Shown piece by piece: positions 33,830 through 40,195 of a DNA stretch of 64,000 nt. Each line of letters opens with the position of its first letter. The stretch's first letter is position 1. Below the pieces are notes generated by a model. It did not search any database and had not been told where the DNA came from. It was given only the letters and a program-made list of their open reading frames with translations. This DNA comes from Myxococcales bacterium (GTDB taxonomy: Bacteria > Myxococcota > Polyangia > Polyangiales > Polyangiaceae): the NCBI GenBank assembly GCA_003151595.1, contig PLXW01000055.1, positions 47,432-111,431 of the forward strand. Reading direction: 5' to 3'. The position numbers and the translations under genes are program-made.

Positions 33830-34750
33830 TCACGGCTTCTTCGCGCGGATGAACGCGCTCATGACCGCGCCGTCGAGGGCCTCGAGGGCGCTTTCGGTCT
33901 CTGCCCCGCAGCATGAGGACGCCATCTCGGCGGTGTCGTCCTTGGTGTAGATGCGCGTCGGCTCGATCTCGATGTCGGTGAACCCGGCGGCTCTGAGCTT
34001 CGCGACGTACTCGGATTCGAGGAGCGCTCCGGCGATGCACCCGCTCCACAGCTCCATCGACTTCTTCACCGACTCGGGCAGCTCTCGCCGCACGACGATA
34101 TCGGAGACCGCGAACCTGCCGCCCGCTCGGAGTACGCGGAACGCTTCCGCGAGAACCTTGTCCTTGTCGGTCGAGAGGTTGATGACGCAGTTCGAGATGA
34201 TCACGTCGACCGAGGACCCCGGCAGCGGAATCGCCTCGATGTGTCCTTTCAGGAACTCGACGTTCGTGGCGCCAGCCTTGGCCTTGTTCTTCATGGCCAC
34301 GTCCAGCATCTCGTCGGTCATGTCGAGCCCGTAGGCCTTTCCCGTGGGCCCCACCCTCCTGGCCGAAAGGAGCACGTCGATCCCGCCGCCCGATCCGAGA
34401 TCGAGGACCGTCTCGCCGGCGTTGAGGTTGGCGAGGGCCGTGGGGTTCCCGCAACCGAACGACGCGAGCAGCGCGTCCTCGGGGACGCCCTCGGTCTGTT
34501 CGGCGTCATAGAGATCGCGCGTGATGGGGTCGGTCCCTCCGATGCCGGGAGCCGCCGCCGAACCGCAGCACGAAGGCTTCGAGCCTTTCATGACCGCCTT
34601 GACCGCCTGGCCATACCGCTCCCTTACCGTTTCACGAACGGCCGTGTTGGCCTTCTCCGCGTTCACCTTCTCGGCACCGGCGCCGTCGCAACAGCTCGGG
34701 GCGCAGCAGGACTTCTCGGCGCCGGACTTTTGGGCGGTGGGATTTTCCAT
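33830..34750 (-). CDS. arsM: Arsenite S-adenosylmethionine methyltransferase ArsM
   Basis: A 306-residue enzyme that methylates As(III) using SAM to volatile or less toxic species. The Rossmann SAM site is [20 protein letters not shown]. The three conserved cysteines sit in [16 protein letters not shown] and [10 protein letters not shown]. Extra Cys pairs at the N-terminus ([18 protein letters not shown]) and the C-terminus (SSCCGAE) may help bind arsenic. GAAGGAG precedes the ATG read from 34750. It lies second in the operon after arsR, with a second ArsR-type dyad in the 71-base gap between them. Confidence 0.95.
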   Translation of the reverse strand: MENPTAQKSGAEKSCCAPSCCDGAGAEKVNAEKANTAVRETVRERYGQAVKAVMKGSKPSCCGSAAAPGIGGTDPITRDLYDAEQTEGVPEDALLASFGCGNPTALANLNAGETVLDLGSGGGIDVLLSARRVGPTGKAYGLDMTDEMLDVAMKNKAKAGATNVEFLKGHIEAIPLPGSSVDVIISNCVINLSTDKDKVLAEAFRVLRAGGRFAVSDIVVRRELPESVKKSMELWSGCIAGALLESEYVAKLRAAGFTDIEIEPTRIYTKDDTAEMASSCCGAETESALEALDGAVMSAFIRAKKP

Positions 34751-34778
34751 CGTGGTCTCCTTCGGTGTGGTTGGTTAC

Positions 34779-34794
34779 TTCGAAAACAATCGAA
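34779..34794. promoter_or_regulatory. Second ArsR-box-like dyad between arsR and arsM
   Basis: TTCGA-AAACAA-TCGAA is a perfect inverted repeat of 16 bases. It matches the box at 35139-35154 at 12 of 16 positions. It could give arsM-gapdh-arsJ their own ArsR-controlled promoter or act as a roadblock site inside the operon. Confidence 0.55.
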
Positions 34795-34821
34795 CACTCC
34801 GACCAAAAAAAGGGCCGGACT

Positions 34822-35130
34822 TCAGCAGCACCCCTTGCCGCCCTTCTTGCAGCAGTCTTCCCAGAGGTAGTCCGTGAGGTCGCGCAGCGCGGAGTAGTCG
34901 GCGGCGTAGAAGTGGAACGTCCCTTCGGACCGCGAGGAGAGCACTCCGGAGTCCACCAGGCGCTTCAAGTGATGGCTCAACGTCGACGCCGGTAGGTCGA
35001 CGTGAAGCTGGATGTCCCCGGCCGCGGAGCCTTCGGGGCCGGCTTGCACCACGAACCGGAGGATCTTCAGCCGGACGGGGTGGCCGAGCGCGCTGAGCTG
35101 CCCGGCGTGGCGATCGAGCTTCGAGGTCAC
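34822..35130 (-). CDS. arsR: Arsenic-responsive repressor ArsR
   Basis: A 102-residue winged-helix regulator. The start is a GTG read from 35130. The recognition helix region is DLPASTLSHHLKRLVDSGVL, preceded by LGHPVRLKILRFVV. It has no ELCVCDL motif. Instead the C-terminus is DCCKKGGKGCC, placing the As(III) ligands at the end of the chain, as in the Acidithiobacillus ferrooxidans type. It represses the ars operon until arsenite binds. An inverted repeat overlaps its own -10 element. Confidence 0.93.
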   Translation of the reverse strand: MTSKLDRHAGQLSALGHPVRLKILRFVVQAGPEGSAAGDIQLHVDLPASTLSHHLKRLVDSGVLSSRSEGTFHFYAADYSALRDLTDYLWEDCCKKGGKGCC

Positions 35131-35137
35131 AGCGTTG

Positions 35138-35165
35138 ATTCTAATAAATTCGAAGCAACACGCAA
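35138..35165 (-). promoter_or_regulatory. arsR promoter with overlapping ArsR box
   Basis: Read on the minus strand, TTGCGT (35165-35160) and TAGAAT (35143-35138) are separated by 16 bases. The 16-base imperfect dyad TTCTAA-TAAA-TTCGAA at 35139-35154 overlaps the -10. ArsR bound there would block RNA polymerase. The patch is AT-rich in a GC-rich region. Confidence 0.65.
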
Positions 35166-35284
35166 GGACATTCTTCGAGAAACATCGAAGCCATCGCCGA
35201 CTCGCGGTAGCCATCGACTCTTTGGAAGCGCGCGATCCTTTTCTCGGGACTCGGCGTGCGACCACGCGAGACTACGGCCCTGCC

Positions 35285-36488
35285 ATGGCGCCCGGCATGA
35301 CCCTCGTCCTCCTCTTCACCCTCGCGACCGCGGTGGCGATAGGCACGCGGTTCATCAAGGTCCCGTACACGGTTGCGCTCGTGCTTGCGGGCGTGGGTCT
35401 CGGCGCCACGCACGCCGTCAATGGGATCAACCTCGAGGGATCTCCTCTACACGGTTTTTCTCCCCGGCCTGATCTTCGAGGCCGCGTACCACATCGCGCT
35501 GAAGGAGCTCCGGGAGAACGCGCGCGCGATCTTCGGGCTCGCGGTCCCTTGAGTGGTCGTCGCGATCGGCGCGACGGCGACGTTGCTCGTCACGAGCTCG
35601 AGGAGCGTGCCATTCGCCGGCGGGTACGGGTGGCCGCAGGCGCTCGTCTTCGCGGCCTTGATCGCGGCGACCGATCCGATCGCGGTCGTCGCGCTGTTCA
35701 AGAGTCTGGGCGCCCCGCGTCGCCTGGGGGTCCTCATCGAAGCGGAGAGTGTCGTGAACGACGGAACGGCGATCGTGCTCTTCACGATCGTCCTCGCAGC
35801 CGTCAGCGGCGGCTCGACGAGCGTTGCCGCGGGCGCGGTCGAGTTCGTGAGGGTCGTCGGCGTGGGCGTGGTCATCGGCGCGCTGGTCGGTGCGACGACG
35901 TCGAGGGTGATCCGCCGCATCGAGGAGCCGATGATCGAGATCGCGCTCACGACGATCGCCGCTTACGGCTCGTTCGTGGCAGCCGAGGGGCTCCATGCGT
36001 CGGGCGTGATCGCCACGGTGACCGCCTGTGTGCTTTGCGGCAGCTTCGCTTCGCTCTCGATGAGCGCGTCGACGCGCGTCGTGGTCAGCTCGTTCTGGCA
36101 GTACGTCGCGTTCGCGCTGAACTCGATCGTCTTCCTTCTGATCGGGCTCGAGGTTCCGATCGAGCGACTCGTCTCCGCATGGCGTCCCATCGCGCTCGCG
36201 TTCCTCGCCGTGAACGGAGGGCGCGCGTTGATCGTCCTTCTCGCGTCCGTGCTCCTCTGGCGGACCAACGAGCGCATCCCGTGGCGATGGGGCGTGATCC
36301 TCACGTGGGGCGGCTTGCGCGGCGCGCTCTCGATGGTGCTCGCGCTGGCCTTGCCTGCGGACTTCTCGCACCGCGAGCTGATCGTGACGATGACGCTGGG
36401 GGTCGTCCTTCTCTCGATCGTCATTCAGGGCATCACGACCGGGCCTCTCTTGCGGGCGCTCGGACTGGCTGGGGCGCCGAAGAGATGA
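35285..36488 (+). pseudogene. Cation/proton antiporter (CPA1-type), broken by frameshift and stop
   Basis: The gene encodes a Na+/H+ antiporter-like protein of about 400 residues but is interrupted twice. The first frame starts MAPGMTLVLLFTLATAVAIG and reads as far as AVNGINLEG. An extra G in GAGGGATC near 35437 shifts the frame. The correct frame (DLLYTVFLPGLIFEAAYHIA) then resumes 1 base along and runs to LAVP, where TGA at 35550-35552 replaces an expected Gly codon. From VVVAIGATATLLVT the rest is open to 36488, with typical helices and ATDPIAVVALFK, the ion-site motif. Two separate lesions argue for a true pseudogene, although a sequencing error could explain one of them. Confidence 0.82.
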
Positions 36489-36873
36489 ACCTGGCCGGGG
36501 TTGGTCATGCTCACGAACCGGCTCGGGTATGCTCCCACCCGGCGCTGATCATGGTCGATCGCCACGTTGGGTATCACTCCGCCCGAGTGGTGCGATCATC
36601 GCACTCTCGCCTGGGTAGGGCACTGCCCCAGCGAAGGTACGAGCGACCCATTGGCCAGGCGGAACGGGACCCGACCTCGGGTCGAGTGATGCCTCGCCGC
36701 GGGTACGAACGAACCTCGGGACGGGTGTCGTCGTGGATCGGGCCGGGTGCGAGCGTACCTCTAGCGGGGTGCGGTCGAAGGGAGCGCCGGGTGTCGCGCT
36801 ACCCCATCGAGGGCGCGTTCGAACCCATCGCGAGGTATGGCGGCACCCGAGCTCGGGTCTTCGCAAGCCCCGG

Positions 36874-36895
36874 CCCGGGTATCGACGTACCCGGG
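36874..36895. repeat. Perfect inverted repeat CCCGGGTA-N6-TACCCGGG
   Basis: 8-base arms around TCGACG. It is the most regular member of the degenerate GGGTA...TACC dyad series in this region. No T-tract follows. Confidence 0.5.
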
Positions 36896-36927
36896 GCGCA
36901 TCGGCCAAGATAACTCGCCGATACCAT

Positions 36928-36940
36928 TGACCATCGGTCA
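36928..36940. promoter_or_regulatory. TetR-type operator, distal copy
   Basis: TGACC-ATC-GGTCA, perfect 5-base arms. It shares the TGACC-N2-CGGTCA pattern with the palindrome at 37071-37087, 145 bases closer to the operon. Confidence 0.5.
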
Positions 36941-37070
36941 CTTTCGAGTCGTCGTTTGCGGCTCGAGGAGAGAGCCCAGTGCCCGGCCGGTTGGGGAGTG
37001 CGGCGCCAACATTCCAACGGAAGCCCGCCATTCCAGGGAGAGGCTCAAGAGACGGCCTCGTCGGCAACAA

Positions 37071-37087
37071 ACTGACCGACGGTCAGT
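37071..37087. promoter_or_regulatory. TetR-type operator upstream of the redoxin/OMP operon
   Basis: ACTGACC-GAC-GGTCAGT is a perfect 17-base palindrome ending 34 bases before the ATG at 37122. Its size and TGACCG-type half-sites are typical of TetR-family binding. No TetR gene lies in the window, so the regulator would be encoded elsewhere. Confidence 0.65.
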
Positions 37088-37121
37088 GCGCGCGCCCCGT
37101 CCGTCGTGTAGGTTGCGCCGC

Positions 37122-38051
37122 ATGAATCACCCGATGGGCCCGGCTTTCCGCCGCAACGCCCTGCTGCTCCTGGTCGGCGCGCTCTGCTCCGGCGCTTTTG
37201 CCTGCAGCGCTTCCTCGACCCCCGCGGCCGCCGTTGTCACAGATGCGGCGGCGTCCGATCTCGCCGACGCGGGCAGCCCCACGACGTGCACCACGCCCGC
37301 ATCGAAGCGCCCGGACGGCGGTACTTGCGTGCTCGAGGTGACGGGGAGCGTCTCGGACCTGAACGGCATCCGCCTTCCGGGCCTCGTGATGACGTTCTGC
37401 GGTCCCGCGCAGTGCTACGGGAGCAAGGCCGACGACGCCGGTGCGTACGCGATCCCGGTCGGTGACTACGTCCAGACCGGTGACTACGCCGTGCATGCCG
37501 ACGGTCGCCCCGATCACGCCGTCGACTACCTCCGTCAGAGCACGGGCGAGTCCACCGTCATCTCCGTCGACATGCGCGTCCCGGCGCTTCCGCCGAGCAC
37601 GGTCGCCTTGCCGGCCGACGGAGCGTCGGCTTCGAGCATCACGGTGGGCGACGTCACGCTCCAGGTCCCGGCCGGCAACACGTTCAACCTCGACATCGCG
37701 GACTACACCCTCGGAGGCCCCGGTCGCCTCCTCCGGGTGGCTGCCGTCCCGCTCGCGAACGCTCCGGCCTATGCGTCGGCGAACAAGGTGGAAGCCATCT
37801 ACGCGCTCGCGCCTTCGGGGGCGAAGCCGTCGGCGAAGCTCGGCGTCAGCGTTCGCAACACCACCGCGATCCCGGCCGGCGCGGCCGTCGACGTCCTGGT
37901 TCTGAGCGATGACTACTTCTCGACTCCGCCCACGGTGGGCACCCTCCTGGTCGCGGCTGCGGCACATGTCTCCGCGGACGGCGCGAGCATTCAGACCGAT
38001 CAGGGCGAGGGAATCAGCGAGATCACTTGGCTGGCAGTTCGTCGGAAATGA
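37122..38051 (+). CDS. Lipoprotein heading the redoxin/OMP operon
   Basis: A 309-residue lipoprotein. Signal peptide NALLLLVGALCSGAFACS with lipobox Cys near 28. After an Asp/Ala linker comes a carboxypeptidase-regulatory-like or transthyretin-like beta domain (LEVTGSVSDLNGIRLPGLVM, ADDAGAYAIPVGDYVQTG). A second beta-sandwich domain follows (TLQVPAGNTFNLDIADYTLG). The role is unknown; such domains often mediate surface adhesion or glycan contact. It is preceded by the TetR-type palindrome, and its TGA stop is 14 bases before the GTG start of the next gene. Confidence 0.82.
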   Translation: MNHPMGPAFRRNALLLLVGALCSGAFACSASSTPAAAVVTDAAASDLADAGSPTTCTTPASKRPDGGTCVLEVTGSVSDLNGIRLPGLVMTFCGPAQCYGSKADDAGAYAIPVGDYVQTGDYAVHADGRPDHAVDYLRQSTGESTVISVDMRVPALPPSTVALPADGASASSITVGDVTLQVPAGNTFNLDIADYTLGGPGRLLRVAAVPLANAPAYASANKVEAIYALAPSGAKPSAKLGVSVRNTTAIPAGAAVDVLVLSDDYFSTPPTVGTLLVAAAAHVSADGASIQTDQGEGISEITWLAVRRK

Positions 38052-38065
38052 CAAGGAGCGTAACC

Positions 38066-38911
38066 GTGAAGAATCTCACCTGGCTTGGTCTCGGCGCGAT
38101 CGGCGCTTTCGTGGTTGGGTGCTCGAGCACCTCGGGCGGCAACGTGAATGGCAGCGACGGCGGCTCCGGCTCCGGCGGGGGCAGCGGATCGAGCAGCGGG
38201 AGCAGCAGCGGATCGAGCAGTGGCAGCAGCAGCGGATCGAGCAGCGGCAGCAGCAGCGGTTCGAGCAGCGGATCGAGCAGCGGGAGCAGCAGCGGCTCCA
38301 GCAGCGGTTCGAGTAGTGGGAGCAGCAGCGGTTCGAGCAGCGGGAGCAGCAGCGGCGGCGACGCCGGCAGCTTCGGTTCGTACCCGAGCGGCCCCTACGG
38401 GATCACGAAGGGCGCGGTCATCGCGAACATGACCTGGATCGGCTACGCCGACAATGCGGCCGACGCCGTCGCGACGACCAAGTCGTACGCGAGCTACTCG
38501 CTCGACGACGCACGCAAGTCCGGAAGTCACTACGCGATGCTCAACCTGGCCGAGAGCGATTGCCCCGGGTGCCAGAAGAGCGGCGGCGAGCTGCAGACGG
38601 GCGCCAAGGCGGTCGTCGACGCAGGCGGCGTCGTGATCGAGATGCTCGAGACGACCGGCTTCGTCTCCCAACCGGCCAAGACGGATCTCGACGCCTGGGT
38701 GGATAAGTATTCGCTCGTGAACACGACGGTGAAGGATCCCGACGGCTCGGGCACACCCACGCTCACGGCTCTGGGCCCGCGCGAGCACGCGTACATCATC
38801 GACCTGACCACGATGGCGATTGTCGACGTCATCACGGGCGACAACACGGGCATCGGGAACACGAGCGGCGGGCTCGCCATGACCGAGATGCACACTCTTC
38901 TGGGGAAATAG
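38066..38911 (+). CDS. Thioredoxin-fold lipoprotein with Gly-Ser repeat linker
   Basis: A 281-residue lipoprotein. GTG 38066 is preferred: AAGGAG lies seven bases ahead and it gives VKNLTWLGLGAIGAFVVGC, a clean lipoprotein signal. An ATG at 38048 overlapping the upstream stop is possible but has no ribosome site. A long Gly-Ser linker made of GSSS units (about residues 38-97) is encoded by a 12-base DNA repeat. The redoxin-like domain then has DCPGCQKSGGEL (Cys 166 and 169) followed by VVIEMLETTGFV. It is probably an extracytoplasmic thiol-disulfide protein, acting with the next two genes. Confidence 0.85.
   Translation: MKNLTWLGLGAIGAFVVGCSSTSGGNVNGSDGGSGSGGGSGSSSGSSSGSSSGSSSGSSSGSSSGSSSGSSSGSSSGSSSGSSSGSSSGSSSGSSSGGDAGSFGSYPSGPYGITKGAVIANMTWIGYADNAADAVATTKSYASYSLDDARKSGSHYAMLNLAESDCPGCQKSGGELQTGAKAVVDAGGVVIEMLETTGFVSQPAKTDLDAWVDKYSLVNTTVKDPDGSGTPTLTALGPREHAYIIDLTTMAIVDVITGDNTGIGNTSGGLAMTEMHTLLGK
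38181..38354. repeat. Tandem 12-base repeat encoding Gly-Ser linker
   Basis: About 14 units of an AGCAGCGG(G/A)-type 12-mer, partly arranged in 24-base pairs, lie inside the gene at 38066-38911. They encode (GSSS)n. Copy number probably varies between strains, changing the tether length without a frameshift, since the unit is a multiple of three. Confidence 0.85.
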
Positions 38912-39613
38912 ATGCAGACCCTTTCACCTCTTGCGCTCTCCATCGCGGGCATCGTGGGACTGCTTGCTGCCGGCTGCGGCAGCTCGGGACCGGCGTCGAC
39001 CCAAACGGGCGGCTCCGGCGGAAACGGCGTGAACCCCGACGGCGTTGCGTATCCCAGCCCGGCCGCGGGCTACGGCCGCAGTGCGCGCAACGGCAGCACG
39101 CCCGGCAGCGTGATGGCCAACTTCAAATTCCAGGGGTACCTCGACGGCGACGCCTCGAAGGGGCTGACCACGATCTCTCTGGCCGACTACTACGACCCCT
39201 GCAACAAGCGGTACAAACTCATACACCTCACGGTCGGCGCCGTATGGTGCCAGCCGTGCTTCCAGGAGACCGACGCGCTCGTCGCTTCGGAGTCGTCGCT
39301 GGCCGCACAGCACGTCCTCGTCCTTCAGGCGCTCGACGACGGCCCCGTCGCGGGAACGCCTGCGACGCCGGGTGATCTCGACTACTGGACCAAGAGTCAC
39401 AAGTCGAACTTCACCGAGATGCTCGACCCGGGGCTCCAGAACCTCTCCGGCTTCTTCAACGCGGCGTCCGTGCCGTGGAACGCCGACCTCGATCCGCGCA
39501 CGATGGAGATCCTCGACGCGAGCGGAGGCTGGACCGGCAGTGTCGCCGCGGAGATCTCGCTCTCGGTCGTGCCCGCGGCGCCGAGCTTCGCCCTCCCGGT
39601 GAGCTGCCCATGA
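38912..39613 (+). CDS. Thioredoxin-like lipoprotein (WCQPC)
   Basis: A 233-residue lipoprotein; signal peptide ends in the lipobox LLAAGCGS. The thioredoxin-like domain contains LIHLTVGAVWCQPCFQETDA, with the active-site cysteines at 113 and 116. The protein then runs through a beta-rich end (WTGSVAAEISLSVVPAAP). It starts immediately after the stop of the preceding gene (stop at 38909-38911, ATG at 38912), so the two are coupled. The CxxC is in the standard TlpA/AhpC position and is probably redox-active. Confidence 0.85.
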   Translation: MQTLSPLALSIAGIVGLLAAGCGSSGPASTQTGGSGGNGVNPDGVAYPSPAAGYGRSARNGSTPGSVMANFKFQGYLDGDASKGLTTISLADYYDPCNKRYKLIHLTVGAVWCQPCFQETDALVASESSLAAQHVLVLQALDDGPVAGTPATPGDLDYWTKSHKSNFTEMLDPGLQNLSGFFNAASVPWNADLDPRTMEILDASGGWTGSVAAEISLSVVPAAPSFALPVSCP

Positions 39614-40182
39614 AGATCCTGCGCGCGATCCAGCTGCTCGCCTTCGGGAGCCTCGCCCTCACTGCGTGCGGAGCGGGGACCTCGACCAGTGGCGGCTCGC
39701 AGGCTCCTTCCGCCCTCCCCGGCAGTTCGCAGGGAGCGAGCAATGCCCCTGACTTCACCGGCCGGGACATCGATGGCAAGACGTTCCGCCTGAGCGATCA
39801 CCTCGGCAAGGAGGTGGTGCTGCTCGACTTCTGGGCCACCTTCTGCGAGCCGTGCAAGGCGGAGTTTCCGCACCTGCGCGCGATGTTCGACGAGCAGCGG
39901 AGCAAGGGACTGCTCGTCGTCGCCGTCGCGATGGATGGGCCCGAGACGACGGCCGACGTGCCTGCGTTCGTGAGGCGGTTCGGTATCGACTTCCCGGTCG
40001 TGGTCGACGAGGACTCGAGCATCGCGCGCCTCTACAACCCCAAGAAGTCGATGCCGCTGAGCGTCCTCATCGACAGGTCGGGGCACATCGCGCGCGTTCG
40101 CGAGGGGTTCAACCCCGGCGACCAGACGCTGATCGCGGAAGACGTCGCTGCAGCACTCGCCCGTTCGGTCGCGTCGAAGTAG
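39610..40182 (+). CDS. TlpA-like thioredoxin lipoprotein (FCEPC)
   Basis: A 190-residue lipoprotein. Lipobox SLALTACG. The domain is classical TlpA/ResA: FTGRDIDGKTFRLSDHLGKE, then LLDFWATFCEPCKAEFPHL with cysteines at 79 and 82, then VVAVAMDGPETTADVP and the cis-Pro region KKSMPLSVLIDRSGHI. It reduces or oxidises thiols outside the cytoplasm, often in cytochrome maturation. The ATG overlaps the previous stop (ATGA). Together with the preceding two genes it forms a triplet of extracytoplasmic redox proteins. Confidence 0.92.
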   Translation: MKILRAIQLLAFGSLALTACGAGTSTSGGSQAPSALPGSSQGASNAPDFTGRDIDGKTFRLSDHLGKEVVLLDFWATFCEPCKAEFPHLRAMFDEQRSKGLLVVAVAMDGPETTADVPAFVRRFGIDFPVVVDEDSSIARLYNPKKSMPLSVLIDRSGHIARVREGFNPGDQTLIAEDVAAALARSVASK

Positions 40183-40195
40183 GCGTCGTTCGATC

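Larger units (their letters stand above)
36489..37121. other. Non-coding stretch with degenerate dyads and two TetR-type sites
   Basis: There is no credible gene in these 633 bases. From about 36520 to 36900 a GGGT(A/G) motif recurs roughly every 21-24 bases over part of the region. Several copies are dyads: 36636-36649, 36701-36715 (GGGTACGAACGAACC), 36745-36759 (GGGTGCGAGCGTACC) and 36877-36892. Two TGACC-N3-GGTCA sites follow at 36928 and 37073, immediately ahead of the operon starting at 37122. Confidence 0.6.

Noticed and set aside
36636..36892. The repeated dyads as a CRISPR array
   Set aside because: Units are degenerate, spacing is too short and irregular, and there are no cas genes.
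35012..36913. A 633-codon plus-strand frame across the antiporter
   Set aside because: It follows the wrong frame after the frameshift; the antiporter sequence is in the other frame from about 35437.
36549..37070. A 173-codon minus-strand frame upstream of the redoxin operon
   Set aside because: It only reads through the degenerate GGGTA repeats and lacks a ribosome site; no protein-like pattern.
38148..38432. A 94-codon Ala-rich frame in the Gly-Ser repeat
   Set aside because: It is the repeat read in another frame of the thioredoxin lipoprotein.
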